Assembly: GCA_010093705.1 (NCBI GenBank)
Contig: MU006097.1
Coordinates: forward strand, 267,587 to 331,586
Source of the DNA: Patellaria atrata CBS 101060
Taxonomy: Eukaryota; Ascomycota; Dothideomycetes; Patellariales; Patellariaceae
DNA: 64,000 nucleotides
Direction of reading: 5' to 3'
This document shows, one piece after another, positions 44,160 through 55,018 of the stretch. Under the pieces are notes generated by a model. That model did not search any database. It was not told the DNA's origin and worked only from the letters and a program-made list of their open reading frames with translations. A program made the position numbers and the translations under genes. Positions within the stretch are counted from its first letter, which is position 1. Every line of letters begins with the position of its first letter.

Positions 44160-45323
44160 TCAGCCGGGGGTAAGAAGCGCTTCCCAGTCTTCGTCAGAGA
44201 GCGCATTGACATCCATTGATTCGGTGGTCGGAACAGTATCGAGATTCATTCTATATTGTGCACCAGAGGACGACGGTAGTCCACCGTTTGCCCCGGACCT
44301 GTGGGGTGCATGGTCCGCGGGAGTCGGGCTATCTCCTTTCGAATCCTGCACTTTCTCCCTATGCCGCTGGAAGAAAGGACTGTCAGGAGCGTGCAAGTAC
44401 CTCTCTGGGGATTCTGATCCATCCTTTCGAACATCTATAGACTGGCTTCTGGCGAATCCGTATTGAAATGATGCTTGACCGAAGGCGGGTGAATTCGTGC
44501 TTGGTCCGGCAATAGAGCTCATTTGCTCATAAGGCCTATTCGGATTAGCTCCTAGTGAGATAGGAACCTGACTGGGAGAAATAAGTTGGGCTTCTCGCTG
44601 TAGGTAGTCCCGAATTCTAGTACAGCCGCAGTTACTGTGCTTCAAGCACTCATCCTTGAGGAAAAGAATATTGTTCTTAAGTTCGGACACTTGAGCCATT
44701 AGGTAAGCCCTTTCTGCAGCTAATTCCCTAGCCTTTTTCTCTAGGTCTTGTGTCCACTCCTTCTTCTTTTGTCTACATTTACTCGCCGCTAAGCGGTTCC
44801 TCTCTAGAAAAGCGTTGCGTTTTGCTGCTTCTTCTGGATCTTCCGGCACTAGCTCTGGCTCGGGTTGCCTTTGCTTACGCGATTTCCTTACCGGGCCGTC
44901 TTTCCTCTTCCTCCTGCCGGCCTTCTTTTCAGGCTCAATTGCAGAATCCCTCTTTTTTACTTGAGTTACTGGTGATGTGGCTAGACTTGCATCGCCATCT
45001 GAAGGACCTACATCGTCCGGTGGAGTTACTTGACCGTATTCCTGACGGAAGGTAGGGGCTGAAGACGTGTCCACTGTAAGCAATGATGGGTACTGGTACA
45101 TGCTCGAGCTCGGATTGACAGCGGAACTTCCTCCAAGATTTGGTGTGCCATAACTAGATGAAGGACCATAGTTGATGGCATTGAAAATAGGAGGAGCTCG
45201 AGCTTTTCCTCGGTCCGGTTGGTCAACGAGGAAGAAATCTTGACAGAGTCAGCATTTTCCTTACAGCGGAGTATCTCACGAAGACTCGGGAAATATCATG
45301 TTCAGTCACCTACCTGTGGTCAT
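44160..45323 (-). CDS. bZIP transcription factor, ATF/CREB type
   Basis: Exons 45314-45323 (10 nt: MTT plus one base) and 44160-45238, 75-nt intron; 362 residues. The basic region is at residues about 145-165 (FLERNRLAASKCRQKKKEW), with the N-x2-AAS-x-CR pattern of the ATF/CREB class. The zipper follows to about 200 (LEKKARELAAERAYLMAQVSELKNNI). After it comes LKHSNCGCTRIRDYL, a Cys-containing segment found behind the zipper in the AtfB/Cst6-like group. The C-terminus ends in an acidic patch (ALSDEDWEALLTPG). Such factors bind TGACGTCA-type sites and control stress and development. Three TGACGT cores lie just before the start (listed separately). The start rests on a 10-nt first exon; an alternative start within exon 2 is M50. 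Confidence 0.88.
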
Positions 45324-45369
45324 TACTGTGGTAAGTTGACCTTATTTTGAGGAATGAAAGGCGTATGTC

Positions 45370-45439
45370 TGACGTATTTGGATCAAACTTATGCTTGACG
45401 TATGGGATAAACTTATGTTTGAAGTTTTAAGAGTGACGT
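45370..45439. promoter_or_regulatory. Three CRE cores (TGACGT) in the bZIP promoter
   Basis: TGACGT on the plus strand at 45370-45375, 45396-45401 and 45434-45439, that is 47 to 116 bases before the bZIP start codon. TGACGT is the core site of ATF/CREB factors. The cluster suggests autoregulation, an inference not tested here. Confidence 0.5.
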
Positions 45440-47719
45440 TTCGCTGAGTCGGACTTTAAATCAAATATCAAGAGTATGTGGCAAAGGGACAGCAATGGAT
45501 AGATCGTGCACCTCGCACCCCGCATTCAGCAAGGGAAACGACCTTAGGAGATGCTTCCGTGTAGTGATAGCCTCAAAAAAATAAAAAATCTGGAAGCGTA
45601 AGTCAGGGTAAGTTATTCTCTCTCTCAACCAAAACGGACAAATATTCTTTTTGGTATAAGATGATAACACATGTGCGAAGGAGGAGTATCTGAAGCGACT
45701 AAACGTACCTTTGGTAGAGAGGGGCCAGTAGTTGAGAAGCACGGAAAGGTTTGGTACCGTTGGGACAAATCCGAAAAATACGTTTACCCTATACTGGTAC
45801 TTTACCTTAGCGCACGATTGAAACCAAACGTTCGAAAGGCTATACCCGCAACAGAACCGTGGTTAGGAGTGAATAGTCGTTCGACCCTTCGGAATAAGGA
45901 AATGTTTGGAAATATCGGTAAGATTTCGAACCCTCCACTGGAGTGAAGCCTGGAAAGTTAGAGGGTAAAAGGAAATGGAAGTCAGTTATACAGTACTCTA
46001 TCTCGATTGCCGAGCTGGAAACCGATCGGGTCAATTGGCATCAAGATAAACGAAATGCGGTGGCTGCTATGAGCTGGAAGAAGGGCAGCAAACCCATCAG
46101 TAATTGCTCAGGCCGTATGATGGCATATCAGAAGGTGCGAGCTCAGCTGCACCTTCGGTCGCATCTCCGAGTCCCCGCCACTTTACAAGCTAACTACAAG
46201 CATGGGGAGGGCGGCAAAACTATTAACTACCTAGGTAGTTTAGAGTATTTTCGCACCTTTAGGTTCTTCTAACACATTGCTGGTTTATACAGTAGCACAT
46301 GCCGGACAAGAATTTTCCCTTGTACTTATCAGATATATGAACCAAATCCAGCATATCTACCATGTTCCGGTAAAATGAGCTGAACTGCAGCCGACGTCTA
46401 AGGTGAAAAAGACGTTGAGAGTTGAAGATCGAAAGCATTTTCCGCTCATCAGCAAAGGAAGGGTTATTCTACGGAGATGATTCCGGATCATTACTAACCA
46501 ATCAATGCATCCGGCGATGTTCCGCTCCGAACACCTTGAGGGACTCCGCGTAGTCGGCCCACTACTCGGCCTAGTACGGCACCTTAAATTTTGTTCTTTT
46601 AGTTCTAGACTTTTACATATTCACCGGTTGAATCAAATAATAACAAAACCTTAGTTCCCTATTCTAATATTCCTGTGCATTTTTCGCACTTGAGGCCATC
46701 GATTATTCTTCCAGTGCACTTTTATCTCCACATGAATGCGCTCTTAATATCTAAAGTACTTTGTAAAGTAAGGTAGTTCTAAAGGTACTAAGGTATATAC
46801 ATTGTCAAATGCCCTATTTACTGTTATCTGGATCTTACTCCTCCGCATGTACGCGTGGACTACCCCGTCCAGATCATCCAAAATATGCAGTATCAACAAC
46901 CGGTTACCCGTGAGGCATGCCCACCAGGTGCGGGATGACATCAAATGGCATGATCAGAGCGATGTATAAAATTGATAATACCTCCGCATATCTTTTCATT
47001 AGATCCATCCGGAGTAGTTTGGGAGTGATAGACATTCAGGTACTCCGTAAAGATTGCTTTGCCACGCTTGCCATGCGCAAATCTATGCGACTAACTTAAG
47101 ACCCTACAGCGTAGTAGAAGGTTTTAAAGCGAATCGTCCCAAAGTGAGGTTGAAGACGAAGAAATTCACCCTTCTCGGGTCTGATTGATGCTTAGAACGT
47201 CATGAGCAGCGCGAAATTGAAGGTTGATGACGATCTTTTCATCTCACGTTGCAGGTGTGGAATCCTTACCTTACAGTTGTTGCTTTAGCGGGGCACATCA
47301 GATATCAGACGGAGTTTACTCCGGGTCACCTGAAGAACTACATAGGGTAGGTAAAGACCTGGCGGACGATAGTTTGTCAGCACGTGATTTACTACAGAGA
47401 TACTTGCACTCACATTCTTCTAAAACTGCCCTGAGGGCGGGATTGGCCTTCCGTACAATCGCTCCCTTCTTGAATGACTCGCTCACGTGTCCCTCTCTGA
47501 CAGGAACGCGAAAATTAAGCTGATTAAGCAATATGCGGCTCCAATTCAGCATGAACCCCAACGAAATCTCCAACCACGGCGGGTGAACCAACATTCACGC
47601 TAACCCCTTAACCGACATATTGATATCTCAAAATCCATAGCCTTATCCACAACATCAACACTTATCTCCATTTCCCTTTTTAACACTGCACGCCACCGGG
47701 ACAACAGAAATATACAAGC
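45440..47719. other. Long spacer, no gene recognised
   Basis: Contains only unsupported frames (for example 45671-45946). A short palindrome GAAGGTGC ... GCACCTTC lies at about 46132-46164. AT-rich and probably decayed repeat DNA in part. Confidence 0.5.
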
Positions 47720-48494
47720 ATGTCCGCTGCCGCCATAACCGCTATCGCACCCACCACCGATATCCGTTCAATCCCCTGCCCCCACTGCGGCCTCACCATC
47801 CCGCAAGACCACAGTCCCGCGCACCGTCGCATCAGGGAGCTCGAATCGCAAGTCAAGCTCCTGAGCACGAAAGCAACTGCCGCCGGTACGTCGTCCCACA
47901 TCATTCTCTCCCAAGACCCCCATACAGCCACTCTACCCTCCGCAGAAACCCAATACAAAGTACCTCCATACCCATACCCAACCTCCCACTAACACCCTAC
48001 CCCACGCAGCCGACAAACTCGCAGACTACGAAGACGAGCTACGCACCCTAAAATCCCCCCCTCCACCCCACCCCCGTCCCTCAACCGCCGACCCCTCGTC
48101 CCCCGCCCCACGCATCTCAACCGAGGACCCCCAACCCCGTCCCTCCACCTCCACCGCAACCACAAACCCCTCCCGCGTATCCCGTCTCTCGTCCCTCCTC
48201 CCCGCCCGCCGCTCCCCCCATCAAGGGCCAGAAATCGAACTCCAAGCAGCTCTCGCCCGCGAACGCTCCACCCGCGCCCAGCTCGACGCTATGAGCGGCG
48301 AGATGGAAGATCTATCCGCGACATTGTTCCAGCAGGCGAACGAGATGGTGGCCGCGGAGCGGAAGGCGCGCGCGAGACTTGAGGAACGGGTGAGATTGTT
48401 GGAAAGACGGGATGGGGAGAGGAGGGGGAGGCTTGAGCGGTTGGAACGGGCGGTGGGGAGGATTGAGCGGGTTAGGGGTGTGTTGGGGGGGTAG
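47720..48494 (+). CDS. Short Sec2-domain protein (Rab guanine-nucleotide exchange factor-like)
   Basis: Exons 47720-47885 and 48010-48494, 124-nt intron; 216 residues. The N-terminus has a CPHCG motif (IPCPHCGLTIPQ) and a first coil (HRRIRELESQVKLL). A Pro/Ser-rich linker follows, then the coiled coil LQAALARERSTRAQLDAMSGEMEDLSATLFQQANEMVAAERKAR (read in parts). The block EMEDLSATLFQQANEMVAAER is the GEF core of Sec2/Rabin proteins, which load GTP on the exocytic Rab (Sec4/Rab8). It is much shorter than yeast Sec2 (759 residues): the C-terminal targeting region is absent. Strongly GC-rich compared with flanks. Confidence 0.8.
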
Positions 48495-49946
48495 AGGGTG
48501 GGGAGAAAGAGAGAAGAGGGTTTGGCTGTGGTCTTGATAGCGCGAACGGTTCGCACACGTTCCGTTGAGGTTGCTGGACGGTTCGCCTGTTCGGTTGCTA
48601 GGCTGAGGTGGTAGGCTGACTAAGATGCGTAACCACCACTTCCATCACGGCACAGGTTTCTACTTCCGGAAAGTAGAACCCATACCGTTACCTAACAAGG
48701 ACGCGGAACACCCACACGTGCGACAGCCGACAGCTTGGCTGTACGACCCTGATACAACAAAGCGGGTATGACGTACTAGACCAATACGGCGGTACGGCTT
48801 CGGGTACGAGAATAGGTACCGAATGTACAGCCCAGCCCAGCACCGGTTAATTCCGAGACGATATGGCTATGAGCTCAGCGGCCGGCCGGCGCGAGGCAAG
48901 TGTACGATTACGACAGTTTGTTTTGATTTAAAAAAAAATACGTACTATCGACTCTGGGATCATGGGTTAGATCTGGAGTTTGGCGTGTTTCGTGTCCGTG
49001 GGCCAACATTGCACGAGCTGGCTAGCTGGATATGGCGGAATTGCGATACTGATATGCGGGTGTATGTGTTTGTGCATTTGATTTGTGGTGCATTACTGTA
49101 TGTACTTTTTCTTACGATTTGGAACTAAGGTAGAATCTAGGTGTGGAAGTGGTATGTTTCGCGGTTCGTGGATCGCGGTTCGTGGATCGCGGTTCGTGGA
49201 TCGTGGTTGTACGGTACGGTACGGTACGGTACGATTGTGTAGTGCAGTATTCAAGTCAGAATAAGGCAGATATCGTGAGTATAGGATATTGAGGGTACAG
49301 TTATCGGGTGATCAGTAGCACCTTACACTATCGTAGTACGGTATATACAGTACAGCACAGTGGATAGAGTTTATACGGTGTGTATACGCAGTACAGTCCG
49401 TACCCGGAACCACGAAAATCCCATTTAGTATCGATGGGACGTCATGTCCCTAATCATACTCTCCCCTATTCACCAACCTCGGAAAACACAAACACGGCGA
49501 CGGACAGCGGATAGCAAATCATCGACAGCCACCAAATACGCAACAAGCACAAACATCCACGGAATCACCCGAATCACAACTTCCAAAGTAGCGTTTTTTA
49601 TGTAATATGGCATTCGCTGATCTCATATTATACAAAACTACCCCAAGTGTGACCTGACGTCCTCAACCGTATGAAAAGGCCTACAGCCACAAGGAACCAC
49701 CTGTTGATGAAAATCCAACCGTGCAAAGAGACATTAGGCAAAGGCCCCACTAACAGATGAAAATCCCACCATACAATCCGTGCACCTCCGCTATTATGCC
49801 CGCAGGATCCCACACCGGTAAGAAGGAAGGAAAAGGGGGTATACCACCCAACCCACCATTCAAAAACCCACACTACCACAACGTAGCAGACCTCAAATCA
49901 AACACCGTCCACCACTCCCCAGAACCCCCCAACTACCCTTCCCGCT
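48495..49946. other. Intergenic region with tandem repeats
   Basis: Holds the repeat array listed next and other short C/G-rich words (CGGTAC, GTACGG, CAGTAC) up to about 49400. No gene recognised. Confidence 0.55.
49161..49233. repeat. Two adjacent tandem arrays: 14-nt unit then ACGGT unit
   Basis: Three perfect copies of GCGGTTCGTGGATC (49161-49202) with a partial fourth, directly followed by ACGGT repeated about four and a half times (49211-49233). Confidence 0.9.
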
Positions 49947-50870
49947 TCAAGAACCCCTCCAAGAAACCGAATACATATGCCCACCCCCGACGATCCCATA
50001 ATTAGCCTCCGCAACGCGCGCCTCATACGCATCCAAAAGCCTCTCCTCCGCCGCCATCAACTCCCTCCTCACCCGCTCCTGCACGAACCCCGTCTGCCTT
50101 GCTAGCGGCCTCTTCAAATCCCACTCCGCCCGTCTCTTGCACCACTCGCAGATCTCGTATTTCCACTCTGTGGCTTTGGTCACGTAGTTCGGACAGGTCT
50201 GGGAGAAGAGGAGGAAGTTCGAGGAGCCGTTTTCGTGCGTGTAGAGGTAGAAGGGCTTGTGGGCGACGGCCTTCGGTGGTGGGGGCTGTGGTTGAGTTCG
50301 GGGCGGGGGCTGCGGTTGAGTTCTGGGAGGGGGTTGCGGTTGGATTCGAGGAGGGACCGGTGGTTGAATTATGGGCGGGGGACGCGAAATGGCTGAATTG
50401 AGGGCCTGGGAGGCATATTGTGGCCCGCCGTATGGGGTTCCGAAAAGCATTGGCTGCTGCTGGAAGGTGGGATATGGGTACTGAAAGTCCGTAGGGGGTA
50501 TTCCGAAACCTTGCAGGGCGAATTGCGGTGTTGGCGGGAGCAGTGCGGGAAGAGTCTGCGGGCGGTACGGCTGGTGGAACATGGGATGGTTGTGCATGCT
50601 GTACATCGGCTGGAAACCGGGCTGAGGTGTGGGAAGTGGTAGAGTGCGAGAGTATGATGGAACCACGTTGGCGGGTATTATATTTTGTGGGTTGTTTTGC
50701 GTGTCGTTTTGCGTGTCGTTTTGCGTGTCGTTTTGCGTGTCGTTTTGCGAGTTGTTTTGTGTGTTGTTTTGTGGGTTGGCTTGTGTGAACGGGATGTCAC
50801 AGAACTGGACTTCACGGTAGCTGTGCATGCATGGAAGCACTGGATGCATAACCACTTTCGTGTAGCACAT
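49947..50870 (-). CDS. Fungal hypothetical protein with Asn/Gln and Pro repeats
   Basis: Single exon, 307 residues from the ATG at 50870. The frame is open further upstream (to 51206) but MCYTKVVMHPVLPCMHSYREVQFC matches the usual start of a fungal family with an N-terminal Cys/His motif, so I start there. Next is a QNDT tandem repeat from a 12-nt DNA unit (about 50691-50778), a Pro/Tyr-rich middle and a second repeat (PPPRTQPQ). The C-terminal domain is conserved-looking: CPNYVTKATEWKYEICEWCKRRAEWDL, with a paired C-x2-C. Function unknown. The Cys/His pairs might bind metal. Confidence 0.7.
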   Translation of the reverse strand: MCYTKVVMHPVLPCMHSYREVQFCDIPFTQANPQNNTQNNSQNDTQNDTQNDTQNDTQNNPQNIIPANVVPSYSRTLPLPTPQPGFQPMYSMHNHPMFHQPYRPQTLPALLPPTPQFALQGFGIPPTDFQYPYPTFQQQPMLFGTPYGGPQYASQALNSAISRPPPIIQPPVPPRIQPQPPPRTQPQPPPRTQPQPPPPKAVAHKPFYLYTHENGSSNFLLFSQTCPNYVTKATEWKYEICEWCKRRAEWDLKRPLARQTGFVQERVRRELMAAEERLLDAYEARVAEANYGIVGGGHMYSVSWRGS

Positions 50871-52519
50871 CTTTTCGTATGTGCGCGTGAGGACCGCAGG
50901 GAATGTGAGAGATACGCGCGTGCGGTGTGATTGTTCTGTAATCTTGAGGCGGATTTGTCGATAGACACGTGTTGAATTTGAGGTTGTGAGATGTAGAGAA
51001 CAAAAGAGTGATTTGATTTCTGAAGAAGTGTGTTCGCGGGTGATAAAGCCAAGCTTTTGAGAAAAGTTCTGCGAGAGGATTGTGATTTTGAATTTGGAAA
51101 GAGGCAGATTGAAGAAACTTTTCCTTGGAATCTTCTCAATAATCTTTAGTGAGAGTAGAGAGTGAAGACAATGCAGTACACGGCCCCCAAGTACTGCAGA
51201 AGACACGGAAAATGCTCTTCACCTGACCGAAATAGAGGACTTGAACAGGCCGTTGGTGCTTTTTCTTCAGGTAAAATATTGACGAAGACCCATCGGCGGA
51301 GCTGTATCCGGTCCCTTATGGCAAATTACGGCATCCCGAAGTTCCTGGTGAATGTCAACAAGCAATGAACTAAGTTCTGCTGGGAAGACCCCGCAGATAA
51401 GGCAGGGTTGAAGTATTGTGAAGAAACAGAAAGTAATCCGGGATGAAACAAAGCTTTAGAGAGCCGGACGTTGTCATACGGTTTATTCGGCCTAAGATAC
51501 GTACAGTTGATAGAGCCATCTGACGGTACCTCGAGCTCTTTCTCGTTATAATTCCAGACATTCCTTGATCAACGTTCTGTCTTTTTAGTCCTATGTTCCA
51601 TCAAAATTTTCTTTCTCTGTTTGCAATTTGACGCAAGCATAGTCACTGTTCCTTCATGGCGATACTGGTTCGGGGTGGGTCACATCTGAGGGCACTTCGG
51701 AGGTAGGTAATACGTGTCACGGGAGGAATTGAGGAGCGTCCCTGAACCGGAGAGTGGTAGTATCGTAATCATTTCAATGGATTCAATCTTCAGATGTACC
51801 TTACAATTGATATTGAGTCTGGGCTTAACCAAACTAATCGTTTTATGGAATTATTGAATTATTGATTGATTTAAGATGCTTCGATTGTTTGTATATCTCG
51901 TTCGATGGAAGATTGGCAGTTCAGTACCATGTGGTGATAACTATTTGAACGGGTGAATGACGAATCATACTCGTATAGGTGACGGATCCGTATAAGAACA
52001 GTAGGAGACGTAACGATTTAGTATGAATCCCCACTCTTTTAGAAATCATTTCGCCATAGGAGCTCCGTTTATCGACACGATGAAAGTAGAAGACGCCATT
52101 TTCTGTGCAGACCTCTTATCCTTCAACGAATCCTCAAGGTATAGGCCAACCTCCGATGTTCCAAAGCAGAAAACGCAATTTTTAATGCGGTTCCTGGTCT
52201 TTGAATGGCTCAATAATGGTTAACATATGATGCTCTTGTCTTGGAAGTAGAAGGCACAATAGTCTGTGTGAATTCTAACTTCCCATTAACTCTCTGGATG
52301 TTGTTGAAAACCTTGCTGTCGTATCCCACACTCTGATATATATCGATCAATGCTCTTCCTCCCCATTTTCCTGCAGGACTCTTACTTTCACGGCGTCGAC
52401 GAAATATTTGGGTGAGGTAAAGCATGATTCCGGAATGGTGGAAGGGGTATAATAAACGATCTAATCCAGACGCCTAGTTTATGCATACCATGCAACATAA
52501 GTCGTAAAATTCATGATCA
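50871..52519. other. Intergenic region, no gene recognised
   Basis: Includes the promoter/5' UTR of the repeat-bearing gene, which remains open in the coding frame up to 51206. Nothing else convincing. Confidence 0.5.
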
Positions 52520-53121
52520 TCATTTCTTTCCTTTCTTATTCTTCTTCTTACCCCCGCCTCCACCAGCCGCTGGCGGCGCAGTTGTCTTTGTCTCTTTCAC
52601 TGCAGAGATTGTAGGCATCGTATCTGCTGTCTTGGTCTGCTCTTGGGCTTCTAATGCCGGGGTTTCCGTAACTGGGATGAGTTAGATAGACGAAGCTGGC
52701 TTGTTCACTGGGAAGATTTACCTCCAGGAATCTCTGGTAAGGCCGCCATAGTACGCGCAAGTTTACCCAAAGCTGAGATCAATCTACCGACTTCCGCGGC
52801 CTTGTTCGTCTGATACTTCAAGCACGCACCAGATAGCGGATCCCAAGTTTTGAGTGTGATCGTGGCAGGGTTTGACGCAGTACCCGCAGCTGCAGATGCT
52901 GATGCAGTCGCTGATCCATCCTTGCCGTCTTGTTTCCGTTTACGTTTTTGGATCTTCGAATTCTTGAGGCCTAGAATGGAGTATTTCGTCGTGATTATAG
53001 TCTACTCGGGTTAATTTCTATTCGAGATGAACCATGATCGAAGACATACTGTTGTAGGCCTAGCTTGAAGTAGCAATGAAGACTGCTTCATCCATTCTTG
53101 ACTTGTTTCTAGGTAGGGCAT
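52520..53121 (-). CDS. SRP21: Signal recognition particle subunit SRP21 (SRP9-21 domain)
   Basis: Exons 53050-53121, 52722-53001 and 52520-52671; introns 48 and 50 nt; 167 residues. It opens MPYLETSQEWMKQSSLLLQARPTT, joins TIITTKYSILGLKN and then WDPLSGACLKYQTNKAAEVGRLISALGKLARTMA (read in parts), the SRP9-21 fold. The C-terminus is a Lys-rich tail (GGGGKKKNKKGKK), as in fungal Srp21. It belongs to the Alu-like domain of SRP, which slows translation until the ribosome docks at the ER. A 30-residue Ala/Ser-rich insert lies between strands. All junctions GT-AG. Confidence 0.88.
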
Positions 53122-55018
53122 TTTGAAGTGCAACGACAATATTGGATTGGAGTTGACGTTGACGTTGAGTGTGGTGGGACGGTAGAATAAGCGTAAGTCC
53201 GAAACGGCATGAATTCCCGGGCCTTAGCTTTTATTTCGTCTCGCCAGTCTGGACGGAAATCGAAAATTCTCACAACACGATGACCAGCCATATCTCCTGC
53301 GTTTATGTTCCAACCAATATGTCTTTTTATATTTAAGGCATAGAAAAAGGTCAACTTCGATAACTCTTGCTACACTCCACTAAGTATCCGCTTGGATACT
53401 ATCCCCAGATATCATCTTTTCATCACTGAAGTTCAACCTGCTTTGGTCCGTTATGTTCAGTCATCACTCTAAGGTAACTCCAAATGAACTTATTACCAAG
53501 CGAGATGCCTCTTCTACGGCTATCTCAGTAAACGCTGGGGAATGGGAAAGGGTCAGCTACGTGGTAAATGGGGTAGACTCCCGTAGTGTTCAGGGGCAAA
53601 GAAAGCGGTAATACCATTATTATTACGTTAAAGAAGTAGTTTTTTAGGTAATATCTCTCTTCTTTTAATAAAAAAGTGAGGATCACGTAGGATTATATGA
53701 TCTGTGATAACTCTTAACTTAACGACATGACAATCGTTAATTTCGTTCATTCTGCCTTGTCAGCTTTCCCATTCACTTTTTCATTATCTCTGAGGTCTTC
53801 AACAAATGGTGTTTGATCCAACTTGATATGTTCAAACCTCTTCAAACTTTATGATGTAGTTGAGGAATTCGTAAGATTAGCGGGACAGCTGGCCGTTAAG
53901 ACTTTCGGTGCCGTTGCACTGGTATTACTTGCGCCGATGCGCTTTAAGCATGGACATAACATACCTGGGTTCATGATAGAAATCCTCTTAAACATTCTTC
54001 CAGGCTATTCGTCAAGGATCACTTCTTTATTTTCCTCATTATACATGACCCAGTTATTTGATATATCTGTCAATAATCCTGACGTCGCCATATCCTTTGA
54101 TCTTCTAAGCTCCATAATTCCATTTCAGATTTCCATTTTACTGTATATCAGACATGACGTTGATGTTCTTCAGTTGCTCCGTAAGATCATATATGGTAGA
54201 CCTACTTCGGCTCTATAATGCATTCCTCTTAGTAATAAATCCACTTATACTGAACGAAAACATAGCTAGTTCTATAAGTTATATAAGACTCTTCTCCCAC
54301 TCAAAAGAACCCTTCATTTTCCCACTGCTACACTACTACATGTCGAGATTGCTGTGAGGATGGAACGTATGTTAATGCACGTTTGGAGAGATCGCCCGCA
54401 TGCTGTAGCGCAGAGATTGTGCACATGCATATCGGGCCAATATCAGCGCTACATGTCCTTGTGAACCATCTGGACCGCTGCAATAAGACATAGAGCCTGT
54501 TCAGAATCTGTTTTGAGTTATTGTTGAGTTACAATAGGGGTTTCGTACCAAAAAAAAAAGTCCCCTGGGTACGAAAGCCCTTTCCTTCCGCATCATCTAT
54601 TAAAGTCTTCGATTCTAGGTTAGAGATCTTGTCATCTGATGCAAGGTCAATGTTAGATTAGAGTCTACGTCAGGAATAATGTGGCCTCGAAGGTCAAGTT
54701 GAAGAGCAAGCAGCAATTTTTCCCGAGGCTTGGCATCTCGCTAGCTTTATCTACCTCACCCTCCACTGTTTGTTAACATCTTCTCACTTGTCTGTAGATT
54801 CTGACTTTTGACATTCAAAAACAACGCTCCAGAATCTGATTATTACAACGCGTCGTTGGACAAACTTTGGAACTGAATAGCAGCAATACATCTGTGTGAG
54901 ACCACGACTACTTTTTTCCTTGATTTCATCCACCTAGTAAAAGTATTTTGTACCGTTTCTTAGCTCCAGCACCTTCTCGAAAAATTGGACAGCTTGTTTG
55001 CATCACTTCAGAATCACA
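53122..55018. other. Spacer with one hairpin, no gene supported
   Basis: A plus-strand frame at 53823-54218 (131 codons, hydrophobic) has no family I recognise. A hairpin sits at 54538-54580: GGGTTTCGTACC pairs with GGTACGAAAGCCC around an A10 run. The DUF1308 promoter is at the right end. Confidence 0.5.

Noticed and set aside
49713-49800. Repeated words near the end of the 49-kb spacer as possible CRISPR-like repeats
   Set aside because: Eukaryotic nuclear DNA; only two loose copies of GATGAAAATCC-type words; no spacer structure.
53823-54218. 131-codon hydrophobic plus-strand frame
   Set aside because: No family, no signal or splice context; AT-rich codons alone can give hydrophobic frames.
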